Source of the DNA: Mageeibacillus sp. UBA1046
GTDB taxonomy: Bacteria; Bacillota; Clostridia; Saccharofermentanales; DTU023
DNA: 6,512 nt
Reading direction: 5' to 3'
NCBI GenBank assembly: GCA_002316595.1
Contig: DCDV01000009.1
Span: 1 to 6,512, forward strand
The notes beneath the pieces are model-generated. The model did not search any database and had not been told where the DNA came from. It saw only the letters and a list, made by a program, of their open reading frames with translations. Both the position numbers and the translations under genes were made by a program. How positions within the stretch are numbered: the stretch's first letter is position 1; each line of letters begins with the position of its first letter. Shown piece after piece: positions 1-5,407 of this stretch.

Positions 1-1
1 C

Positions 2-295
2 GACATCAATATGGGTCGGGGAGCGGTCGTAATCGGACTGGCAGCTGTCATCATCGGCGAAGCTCTTTTCAGCCGGATCTTTAAAAATTTCGCTTTGCGT
101 CTGCTCAGCACGGTCCTGGGCGCTGTAGTTTACTACATCGTCATCCAAACCATTCTCTGGCTGAGACTCGACCCGAATTATCTGAAACTTCTAACTGCCC
201 TGGTAGTCGCAGTCTTCCTGGCTGTGCCGCATTGGAAGGGTAAGCTGTCAATTCTGACCTCCAGGCAGAAGGAGGGCGACAATGCTCAAGATTAA
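2..295 (+). CDS. ABC transporter permease, C-terminal end (5' truncated by the window)
   Basis: This is the last ~97 residues of a membrane permease; the reading frame is open to the first bases of the window, so the true start lies outside. It begins DINMGRGAVVIGLAAVIIGE, a pattern typical of BPD_transp_2-type permeases in the cassette that works with TrpX-like (PF04392) substrate-binding proteins. At least three hydrophobic segments are visible (GAVVIGLAAVIIGEALF, then LLSTVLGAVVYYIVIQTIL, then LKLLTALVVAVFLAVP), followed by a short basic and polar tail. It would form the membrane channel of an importer for an amino acid or similar small compound; the substrate cannot be read from this part. 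The stop codon overlaps the ATPase gene start by 14 bp, so the two are surely co-transcribed and probably translationally coupled. An upstream gene for the binding protein is expected outside the window. Confidence 0.88.
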   Translation, partial: DINMGRGAVVIGLAAVIIGEALFSRIFKNFALRLLSTVLGAVVYYIVIQTILWLRLDPNYLKLLTALVVAVFLAVPHWKGKLSILTSRQKEGDNAQD

Positions 296-1076
296 TAATG
301 TCAGTAAAACTTTTAACCGTAATACAGCAAATGAAAAGAAAGCCTTGATTGATCTTTCTCTATCACTTCAGGACGGTGATTTTGTCACCGTCATAGGCGG
401 AAACGGCTCCGGAAAATCAACAATGCTCAATGCGGTAGCGGGCGTAATTTCGGTCGACGCCGGTAAAATATATGTTGATGCGGATGATGTTACCAGACTT
501 CCGGAATATAAGAGAGCGCCCTATGTCGGCAGAGTGTTTCAGAATCCGATGATGGGGACCGCAGCCGACATGATGATAGAAGAGAACCTGGCGTTAGCCT
601 ATCGGCGCGGCGAACGGCGTGGTCTCAGCTGGGGAGTTACGAAAGCCGAGCGAGATATCTACCGTGAACATCTGGAACCTCTGAAACTTGGTCTGGAAGA
701 TCGGCTTTCTGACAAGACGGGGACGCTTTCCGGCGGGCAAAGACAAGCACTTACCCTATTAATGGCTACTTTAAAAAAACCCAAGCTCCTCTTATTGGAT
801 GAACACACTGCCGCGCTTGATCCCAAGACAGCCAAGACAGTACTGGAAATTACTGAAAGAATAGTCGAACGGGACAATCTCACGACTCTGATGGTCACGC
901 ATAATATGCGAGATGCGATCGCTCTTGGCAATCGGCTGGTCATGTTTTATGAGGGCAGCATTGTCATTGATGTGGCAGGGGAGGATAAAAAGCAGCTTAC
1001 CGTGGAGAAGCTTCTGCAGATGTTTGACAGTGTTAGTGAGTCCGGAGCTGTTGAGGATAGTCTCCTGCTGCCCTGA
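282..1076 (+). CDS. ABC transporter ATP-binding protein (TrpX-associated importer type)
   Basis: Complete 264-residue ABC ATPase that would power the importer whose permease gene it overlaps. All motifs are present in order: Walker A GGNGSGKST (39-47), Q-loop Gln87 in VFQNPMMGT, signature LSGGQRQA (149-156), Walker B LLLLDE (169-174) with catalytic Glu174, D-loop ALD (178-180) and H-loop His207 in VTHNM. The Walker B is followed by HTAALDPKTA, with His where most ABC proteins have Pro/Ala; as I recall, this variant is common in the ATPases paired with this permease family. Length and domain layout are normal, with no frameshift. The start is the ATG at 282, preceded by a near-ideal Shine-Dalgarno AAGGAGG (269-275) six bases upstream, inside the permease gene. 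A strong terminator lies ~160 bp after the stop, so this is the last gene of its operon. Cytoplasmic, membrane-associated. The exact substrate is unknown; tryptophan, tyrosine or another organic solute are possibilities from family knowledge only. Confidence 0.95.
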   Translation: MLKINNVSKTFNRNTANEKKALIDLSLSLQDGDFVTVIGGNGSGKSTMLNAVAGVISVDAGKIYVDADDVTRLPEYKRAPYVGRVFQNPMMGTAADMMIEENLALAYRRGERRGLSWGVTKAERDIYREHLEPLKLGLEDRLSDKTGTLSGGQRQALTLLMATLKKPKLLLLDEHTAALDPKTAKTVLEITERIVERDNLTTLMVTHNMRDAIALGNRLVMFYEGSIVIDVAGEDKKQLTVEKLLQMFDSVSESGAVEDSLLLP

Positions 1077-1239
1077 GGCAGTGAATCGACCTAATCTTGA
1101 TTGGCTGGGTAAGCGAACGAGGCAGCGGCCGAGGCACCAACCGGGTTACGAAATGACATCAATCGCAGCGTTCACCTGAGAGTTGAAGATGATCTGTTAT
1201 TGACTTAAGAAAATCTGATGGATAATACCTTCTAAGTAT

Positions 1240-1267
1240 CCCGTCCGACGAATGTCGGGCGGGTTTT
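1240..1267 (+). terminator. Rho-independent terminator of the ABC transporter operon
   Basis: A 10-bp stem (CCCGTCCGAC at 1240-1249 pairing with GTCGGGCGGG at 1254-1263, one G-U pair) closes a GAAT loop and is followed directly by TTTT (1264-1267) and a further T-rich stretch. This is a textbook intrinsic terminator on the + strand, placed ~160 bp after the ATPase stop codon. Confidence 0.9.
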
Positions 1268-1309
1268 CTATTTACCACTAACTTTAGTACAGGCACAGCT
1301 GCTACTTTA

Positions 1310-1340
1310 CCCGCCCGATGAATGTCAAATGAGTCTGCTA
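1310..1340 (+). repeat. Degenerate second copy of the terminator sequence
   Basis: Seventy bases after the terminator (1240-1270) lies a 31-base relative that matches it at 22 of 31 positions without gaps. It shares CCCG.CCGA.GAATGTC and the ending CTA. Eight of the nine differences are transitions. The right arm has changed (GGGCGGG became AAATGAG), so this copy can no longer fold into the long stem and should not terminate. It overlaps the -35 region of the promoter for the next gene. Read as a decayed duplication, by inference. Confidence 0.6.
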
Positions 1341-1349
1341 TGCTATACT
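1322..1349 (+). promoter_or_regulatory. Putative sigma-70/SigA extended -10 promoter for atpZ
   Basis: The extended -10 element TGCTATACT (1341-1349) is a close match to TGnTATAAT. Sixteen bases before the hexamer lies ATGTCA (1322-1327), four of six matches to TTGACA. Transcription would start near 1356 and leave a ~60-base leader before the GTG start at 1417. It lies downstream of a strong terminator and upstream of the only gene on this strand, as expected for that gene's own promoter. Not experimentally supported. Confidence 0.6.
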
Positions 1350-1367
1350 TTTCTTGATCGGCAGGAC

Positions 1368-1398
1368 TAAAATTTTGAACAATGCCGTAAAATTTTGA
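1368..1398 (+). repeat. Two direct repeats TAAAATTTTGA, 20 bp apart, in the atpZ leader
   Basis: TAAAATTTTGA occurs at 1368-1378 and again, identically, at 1388-1398. The repeat distance is 20 bp, about two helical turns, and each copy contains the palindrome AAAATTTT. The second copy ends just before the Shine-Dalgarno AGAGG (1404-1408). The position suggests a possible protein-binding or leader element, but no known operator is recognised. Confidence 0.5.
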
Positions 1399-1416
1399 GG
1401 TCAAGAGGCTGATGGT

Positions 1417-1785
1417 GTGATTGAAGAGCCCAACAAGATTAAGAATTCCGGTCAGAAGAAGAGTTATGATCAAAATGAGGATTACGATCATAATAAGAAC
1501 CACGATCAGAAAAACTCTTCAGAGAATCCTGATTCTGAAAACTCCAGAAAAGATGAAGAGTCTAATGAGAAAAAAAGAACTTCACATAATCAAGTGATAC
1601 GCTCCATAGGTTATCTTACTCAAATTGGGATAACTATTGTCGCTACGGTCATGCTTGGCGTCCTTCTGGGCAGGGCATTGGATAATTGGCTGGGAACAAC
1701 GCCATGGCTGTTACTGCTTTTTTCGCTCCTGGGTGCGGCAGCCGCGATCAGGACTCTGTTTGAGATGTCTAAGGGCAAGAAATAG
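1417..1785 (+). CDS. atpZ: AtpZ/AtpI-family small membrane protein with hydrophilic N-terminal extension
   Basis: A 122-residue protein with two predicted membrane helices (about 66-85 and 96-112) joined by the loop LGRALDNWLGTTPW. This glycine-rich first helix, D-x-W-L-G-T-x-P-W loop and second helix with LLGAAAAIRTLFEM is the hallmark of the AtpZ type (PF09527, putative F0F1-ATPase subunit). In some Bacillota such proteins are implicated in Mg2+/Ca2+ movement or ATP synthase assembly (family knowledge). The first ~58 residues are extra: highly hydrophilic, rich in Asn, Asp, Lys, Glu and Ser, with a threefold imperfect hexapeptide repeat. Family members usually start near the first helix. 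Start: GTG at 1417, with AGAGG (1404-1408) eight bases upstream; no in-frame ATG fits better. The gene has its own promoter and is convergent to atpB rather than leading the ATP synthase operon, which is unusual. Confidence 0.85.
   Translation: MIEEPNKIKNSGQKKSYDQNEDYDHNKNHDQKNSSENPDSENSRKDEESNEKKRTSHNQVIRSIGYLTQIGITIVATVMLGVLLGRALDNWLGTTPWLLLLFSLLGAAAAIRTLFEMSKGKK
1465..1518 (+). repeat. Imperfect 18-bp (6-residue) tandem repeat in the atpZ N-terminal extension
   Basis: Three adjoining 18-base units encode YDQNED, YDHNKN and HDQKNS (residues 17-34). Each carries an ACGATCA- or ATGATCA-like core. The repeat lies in the non-conserved hydrophilic head, so it probably arose by slippage or tandem duplication with little structural constraint. 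Confidence 0.65.
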
Positions 1786-1827
1786 GGAATATATTTATCT
1801 AGTCCAAGAAATAGGACAAGAAATAAT
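1776..1827 (+). repeat. Stop-codon end of atpZ repeated twice downstream (CAAGAAATA x3)
   Basis: CAAGAAATAGG ends atpZ (1776-1786, containing its TAG stop). It recurs exactly at 1805-1815 and again as CAAGAAATAAT at 1817-1827. The last two copies are 12 bp apart. The motif is AT-rich and short, so chance cannot be excluded, but the pattern resembles the larger duplications at the ends of atpC and atpD. Confidence 0.5.
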
Positions 1828-1835
1828 CTGATTAA

Positions 1836-1850
1836 GTCTGATTGTCAGAC
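1836..1850. terminator. Small perfect hairpin in the convergent atpZ/atpB gap; weak terminator candidate
   Basis: GTCTGA-TTG-TCAGAC is a perfect 6-bp stem with a 3-base loop in the 183-bp gap between the two convergent genes. Neither side has a clean U-run directly after the stem, so termination would be weak. On the - strand a separate T-run (TTTTTT, 1933-1938) follows atpB without a good stem. No strong terminator was found for either gene in this gap. Confidence 0.3.
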
Positions 1851-1968
1851 AACCCAAATATTTTCAACCGGAATTCTGCCTTACTATTATTAAGTTTCAG
1901 ATTGGTCTAAATACCAGATGATCATCGAAGATAAAAAATTCTCTCGGTCAAAGATGAGTTACTGTCAC

Positions 1969-2646
1969 CTACTCTGAAGATGCTTCATTCACGTACATTA
2001 AGCTGATTATTACGAAAATATACGTCTGGATAAAGCCGATTACTACATCAAAAAATGCGTGGAGCAAGGCAGGAATGCCTATCTGAACAAGCCATGGAGT
2101 CAGGGCGTAATAGAGCGTAAGGATAATTGTACCTGAAAGCACATTGCCGAAAAGCCTGAAGCTCAGAGATAATGGTTTGGCCAGCTCCCCTATAAGATTA
2201 ATCGGGAAAAACAAAAAGTGCGGTTCAAAAAGGCTTTTGATATAGTAGCCACCACGATTTCTAAGCCCGCTGAAAATCATAATAATAAAGGTTCCTATTG
2301 CCATTGCGAAGGTTGTTGCCCAGTCTGCGGTAGGCGCTCGTAGCCCGAAGGTGCTGAATAAACTTGACGACAGAATATAAAGGAAGACCGCAAAAAACCA
2401 GGGAACAACTACCCGGTTTTTTTCACCGACAGCACTGATAGCGAAATCATCAAACTTTTCCACAACGGATTCAATAACATTTTGTGCGCCGGAAGGGACA
2501 GTGGCGAAAGATCTTAGCTTAATACGAGCGATAATCGCCCCAAGAATAAGGATGCCCATAATAATCCAGGTATTAAAAATTGTCTCAGTAATCCAAATTT
2601 CTACGCCCGAAACTTCAATGACCCATAGATTCTTAATATTAATCAT
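1969..2646 (-). CDS. atpB: F0F1 ATP synthase subunit a
   Basis: The 225-residue integral membrane subunit a of the F0 sector provides the ion half-channels against the c-ring. The diagnostic long helix reads ELAKPLSLSFRLFGN (154-168), with the essential Arg164. The conserved PTAD (105-108) and the C-terminal LLHAFFDVVIGFIQTYIF (194-211), with Gln207 of the IQT motif, are present. About five hydrophobic segments are visible (21-40, 80-100, 110-126, 148-182, 190-219). Length is normal and the protein looks complete. Start ATG at 2646 overlaps the atpI stop in an ATGA, and AAGGTG sits five bases upstream, so it is translationally coupled to atpI. The c, b and delta subunit genes that normally follow are absent; a convergent gene comes next. 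Ion specificity (H+ or Na+) cannot be judged without the c subunit. Confidence 0.97.
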   Translation of the reverse strand: MINIKNLWVIEVSGVEIWITETIFNTWIIMGILILGAIIARIKLRSFATVPSGAQNVIESVVEKFDDFAISAVGEKNRVVVPWFFAVFLYILSSSLFSTFGLRAPTADWATTFAMAIGTFIIMIFSGLRNRGGYYIKSLFEPHFLFFPINLIGELAKPLSLSFRLFGNVLSGTIILTLYYALTPWLVQIGIPALLHAFFDVVIGFIQTYIFVIISLMYVNEASSE

Positions 2647-3257
2647 TTGGTCACCTTCTCTTGATTGTCTGTATCCGCCTCGTCGGCTGCCCTCTCGCCG
2701 GCAGTCGTATTCTCAATATAAAGTTCACTTGTTTCGAAATCAACGGTTTCCGACTCATCAGCTGCTGCCTCGCTGCTATCTGACATGGCCCTGTCCAATT
2801 TACCGGGCTCTGAATTAACGGCTGCTGCCTGACCGGCTGCGGTCTGATCGGCTGTTGAATCGTCGGAGTTAAGCTTGCCGGCTCTCTGTTTGCCGATTCT
2901 AAAATTTGCTATATATATAGCCGGGTGGAAAGCCACAATTCCGGCTGCGGCGCCCCATAAACTGATTTGTGGCACCAGGGCGGCTATCAGCAGCACAACT
3001 AATGTCAAAACCATACTGCCCATTTGCTGGGCGACAATTTGATTTTTAGCCCGCTGGGGACTCAGTGCGGATATCTTTTCCACAGATCTTTCCAGCAAGA
3101 TAACCCTTACGATACTGGCAGCTGTACCTAATAAGACACCGAACAAAAAAGGCAAAAACTCCCAGGAACGATAATAAATAATTGAGCCTGCAATGCTCAA
3201 TAGCGCGATAACCAGTATCGTTCCAATCATTCTTTTTCCAACTTTAGATAATTTCAT
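2643..3257 (-). CDS. atpI: AtpI-family ATP synthase assembly protein with acidic C-terminal tail
   Basis: A 204-residue membrane protein of the AtpI family (PF03899), which helps c-ring assembly in several bacteria (family knowledge). Four hydrophobic segments lie at about 10-28, 33-55, 79-95 and 98-119. Between the second and third is the family pattern R-V-I-L-L-E-R-S-V-E-K...L-S-P-Q-R-A (51-70). Residues 121-204 form an unusual ~85-residue hydrophilic tail rich in Ala, Asp, Glu, Ser and Thr; typical AtpI proteins end soon after the fourth helix. The tail's DNA repeats GCTGCTGCCT (+ strand) at 2761 and 2821, exactly 60 bp apart. The ATG at 3257 has no good Shine-Dalgarno and lies inside the last unit of the repeat array that begins in atpC. 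Met10 (ATG at 3230) is an alternative start, with GGAA a few bases upstream, and would keep all membrane segments. The stop overlaps atpB by 4 bp. Confidence 0.9.
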   Translation of the reverse strand: MKLSKVGKRMIGTILVIALLSIAGSIIYYRSWEFLPFLFGVLLGTAASIVRVILLERSVEKISALSPQRAKNQIVAQQMGSMVLTLVVLLIAALVPQISLWGAAAGIVAFHPAIYIANFRIGKQRAGKLNSDDSTADQTAAGQAAAVNSEPGKLDRAMSDSSEAAADESETVDFETSELYIENTTAGERAADEADTDNQEKVTK

Positions 3258-3516
3258 AAACTACCGTTTCTACAGTCTAGCAACTCCTAATTCTCATCAT
3301 CAGCTTCAGTTTCTTCAGTCTGGCAACTACTAATAATAATCATCAGCTACTGTTGCTTCAGTTCAGCAACGATCCTAATCCTCACCATCAGCTTCAGCTT
3401 CAGCTTCAGCCTCTACATTCTGGCAACTACAAATTTTAATCATCAGCTACTGTTGCTTAAGTTCAGCAAATTTGCTAATCCTCATCATCAGCTTCATCGA
3501 AATAGCCTTCATCTTG
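3242..3516 (-). repeat. Tandem array of six degenerate units derived from the 3' end of atpC
   Basis: On the - strand, units begin at about 3516 (inside atpC), 3470, 3427, 3370, 3327 and 3284. Their lengths are ~46, 43, 57, 43, 43 and about 43 bases. A unit reads roughly GTTGCCAGACTGAAGAAAC, then TGAAGCTGATGATGAGAATT, then AGGA. The first unit is the coding end of epsilon (HMQDEGYFDEADDED and stop). Later units repeat its GAAGCTGATGATGAGGATTAG end, for example at 3309-3289 and 3396-3376. Units alternate so that 3321-3395 matches 3421-3495 at a 100-bp distance with 9 mismatches in 75. The longer unit is expanded by GCTTCA x3 (+ strand, 3391-3408). The last, most diverged unit overlaps the atpI start codon. 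Unit lengths are not multiples of three, so no common reading frame continues. GTTGCT/AGCAAC at 3352-3370 can form a 6-bp hairpin. Confidence 0.85.
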
Positions 3517-3945
3517 CATGTGCAGGTTAACCTCAATGCGGACATAAGATCTGCGCAGCATGACCTGTACTCTCCTGAGACTGGCGAAATCCTGCTTCTC
3601 TGACAACGCTTCTTCTGCTTCCTGACGGTCTCTTTCCGCTCTTTCCAGATCAATCTCTTCCGGAAGTTGAGCGATGGTGCTGAAGATGTTGACATCCAGG
3701 TTGTTAATTTCTGCTACTCCGCCAAAGACAGCCAGTTTCTTTTCAACATTATTATTAATAATACGCAAAGTGCCGTCACCTAATACGGTGGATAGAGGAG
3801 CATGACCAGGCAAAACACCCAGATCCCCATCTATGGCACGCATGATAACCATATCAGCTTCTTCTTCGAACTTTACTCCTCGCGGAGTGGTTATCGTTAA
3901 AGCCAATTTTCTCTTTTTCGCTTCATCCTTCTCTTGTTCTGCCAC
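3475..3945 (-). CDS. atpC: F0F1 ATP synthase subunit epsilon
   Basis: A 156-residue epsilon subunit, part of the central stalk and the usual intrinsic inhibitor of ATP hydrolysis. The N-terminal beta-sandwich carries the family motif GDLGVLPGHAPL (40-51) and FGGV (74-77). The C-terminal helical hairpin is complete, with EEIDLERAERDRQEAEEAL (96-114) and the basic helix FASLRRVQVMLRRSYVRIEV (120-139). Two ends are unusual: a charged lead (MAEQEKDEAKKRK, 1-13) and an acidic tail DEGYFDEADDED (145-156), which also forms the first unit of the downstream repeat array. The start at 3945 is GTG, an in-frame TAA lies immediately upstream, and the nearest purine-rich stretch (GGAAAG) is 14 bases away, so initiation looks weak. 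A TTG at 3906 (residue 14) would give a more typical N-terminus (LALTITTP). The gene lies 49 bp after atpD in the same operon. Confidence 0.95.
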   Translation of the reverse strand: MAEQEKDEAKKRKLALTITTPRGVKFEEEADMVIMRAIDGDLGVLPGHAPLSTVLGDGTLRIINNNVEKKLAVFGGVAEINNLDVNIFSTIAQLPEEIDLERAERDRQEAEEALSEKQDFASLRRVQVMLRRSYVRIEVNLHMQDEGYFDEADDED

Positions 3946-3994
3946 TTAATCTACTAACACTTTCCGGTTTTTGGTCGTTGTTTCAGGTCATCTC

Positions 3995-4018
3995 TTAATT
4001 TGTCTCTAAATCTGTCTC
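3995..4018 (-). repeat. Two 12-bp tandem units at the stop end of atpD
   Basis: On the - strand GAGACAGATTTA (4018-4007) is followed by GAGACAAATTAA (4006-3995), 10 of 12 identical, and then GAGATG. The second unit contains the TAA stop codon of atpD. The repeat encodes the non-conserved end ETDL-ETN of beta. Confidence 0.6.
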
Positions 4019-5407
4019 TGAGTTTTTATATCTCTCGATTACGTCTTCGATGGGGCCTGCATTAAGGAAGAATCCTTCCGGAATGTCGTCATGCTTTCCT
4101 TCCAGGATCTCTCGGAAGCCATGGACGGTCTCATCAATAGGAACATGGCTGCCTTTAGCGGTGGTGTATTTTTCAGCCACATAGAAGGGCTGGGATAAGA
4201 AGCGCTGGATCTTTCTCGCCCTGCCAACAACTAGCTTGTCTTCTTCCGACAATTCATCCATGCCCAGGATCGAAACAATATCTTGCAGGTCTTTATAGCG
4301 CTGCAAGATGTTTTGCACGGCATGAGCAACTCGGTAATGATCTCTGCCCACGATTCGCTCTTCCAGAATTCGGGAAGAGGATTCCAAAGGATCGACAGCC
4401 GGATAAATGCCCTGTTCGACAATAGATCTGGAGAGGATGGTTACCGCATCCAAGTGAGCAAATGTCGTAGCTGTCGCAGGGTCAGTCAAGTCATCTGCCG
4501 GTACGTATACAGCCTGAATTGAAGTGATCGAGCCGGTTTTGGTGGAGGTAATACGTTCTTGCAGCGCGCCGATTTCTGTAGCCAGAGTAGGCTGATAACC
4601 TACAGCGCTGGGTGTGCGTCCCAGGAGTGCGGAGACCTCCGAGCCGGCCTGTACAAAGCGATAGATATTATCGATGAAGAGCAAAATATCCTGATGTTCT
4701 CTGTCACGGAAGTATTCCGCCATGGTCAGACCCGTCAGGCCAACCCTCATTCTGACCCCGGGCGGCTCATTCATTTGTCCAAACACCAGTGCGGTTTTAT
4801 CGATGACCCCGGAATCCTGCATGTCGTAATACAAGTCATTGCCTTCGCGGGTACGTTCTCCGACTCCGGCGAAAACCGAGAAGCCACCGTGTTCTTTGGC
4901 GATGCCGTTAATCAGCTCCATGATCAGGACAGTCTTTCCTACACCTGCTCCGCCGAATAAACCGATCTTGCCGCCTCTGGGGAAGGGACATAGCAGGTCG
5001 ATGGCCTTGATGCCGGTTTCCAGCAGCTCAGGTTCTGCCATCTGATCGATTAGAGCCGGAGGATCTCTATGGATGGGCCAATATTCTTCAGACTCAATCT
5101 CGTCTATGTTGTCAATCGGTTTTCCCAGAATATTAACCATGCGTCCGAGTACCTTTTTCCCTACCGGAACAGATATCGGCGCGCCGGTATCTGTTGCCTC
5201 CGTTCCTCGCCGTAAACCGTCGGTTGGGTTCATGGAAATGCAGCGCGCCGTATTATCGCCGATGTGCTGCATAACCTCCAGGACGATCAGATCATCATTC
5301 TGACGAACTTCGATAGCGTTATACAAGGCAGGTAAATCATCCTCGAATTTCACATCGACAACTGAACCTATTATCTGAAGTATCTTGCCAATATTTTTCT
5401 CTGCCAT
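3995..5407 (-). CDS. atpD: F0F1 ATP synthase subunit beta (catalytic)
   Basis: The complete 470-residue catalytic subunit of F1, which makes and hydrolyses ATP at the alpha/beta interface. The P-loop GGAGVGKT is at 152-159; the catalytic glutamate is Glu184 in GERTREGNDLYYDM. The conserved LLFIDNIYRFVQAGSEVSALLGR is at 242-264 (Tyr249 replaces the usual Phe), followed by PSAVGYQPTLATE (266-278) and the DELSEEDK catch-loop motif (384-391). The N-terminal beta-barrel domain (about 1-80) and C-terminal helical domain are complete, and length is normal for the family. Some usually invariant surroundings vary (LLCPFPRGGKIG before the P-loop, IMELI after it), suggesting a diverged lineage, but no catalytic residue is missing. 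The ATG directly abuts the atpG stop (TAAATG), with AAGGAA (5419-5414) upstream inside atpG, indicating coupled translation. Confidence 0.98.
   Translation of the reverse strand: MAEKNIGKILQIIGSVVDVKFEDDLPALYNAIEVRQNDDLIVLEVMQHIGDNTARCISMNPTDGLRRGTEATDTGAPISVPVGKKVLGRMVNILGKPIDNIDEIESEEYWPIHRDPPALIDQMAEPELLETGIKAIDLLCPFPRGGKIGLFGGAGVGKTVLIMELINGIAKEHGGFSVFAGVGERTREGNDLYYDMQDSGVIDKTALVFGQMNEPPGVRMRVGLTGLTMAEYFRDREHQDILLFIDNIYRFVQAGSEVSALLGRTPSAVGYQPTLATEIGALQERITSTKTGSITSIQAVYVPADDLTDPATATTFAHLDAVTILSRSIVEQGIYPAVDPLESSSRILEERIVGRDHYRVAHAVQNILQRYKDLQDIVSILGMDELSEEDKLVVGRARKIQRFLSQPFYVAEKYTTAKGSHVPIDETVHGFREILEGKHDDIPEGFFLNAGPIEDVIERYKNSETDLETN

Larger units (their letters stand above)
1077..1416. 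other. Gene-free stretch between the ABC operon and atpZ
   Basis: About 340 bp without a credible gene. The first ~160 bp show no RNA gene, hairpin or coding signal that I can support. The second half holds a strong terminator (1240-1267), a degenerate copy of it (from 1310), a promoter (1322-1349) and a leader with two direct repeats (1368-1398). Open frames crossing the stretch on either strand have no recognisable protein family and look like chance frames. Confidence 0.7.

Noticed and set aside
1200..1226. Possible promoter TTGACT-15 bp-GATAAT on the + strand
   Set aside because: Spacing is short, and a transcript would run into the strong terminator at 1240 within a few bases; no gene could use it. 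A tiny RNA cannot be excluded but has no support.
1159..1503. 114-codon open frame on the - strand with a hydrophobic beginning
   Set aside because: It runs antisense through the atpZ start and the terminator; the hydrophobic stretch is the mirror of the Asp/Asn/Lys-rich codons of atpZ. No ribosome site or family match.
1917..1926. Perfect palindrome GATGATCATC as an operator
   Set aside because: Ten bases only, in a convergent gap with no promoter next to it; likely chance.
2501..2818. 105-codon open frame on the + strand across atpB and atpI
   Set aside because: Antisense to two well-supported membrane protein genes; composition is that of a shadow frame.
3352..3370. Hairpin GTTGCT/AGCAAC as a terminator after atpC
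   Set aside because: Only a 6-bp AT-containing stem and no following U-run on the - strand; better explained as part of the repeat unit.
3242..3516. CRISPR-like array
   Set aside because: Units adjoin without unique spacers, are degenerate and derive from the coding end of atpC; no leader or cas genes.
4559..4960. 133-codon open frame on the + strand inside atpD
   Set aside because: Wholly antisense to the highly conserved beta subunit, with no recognisable protein features.
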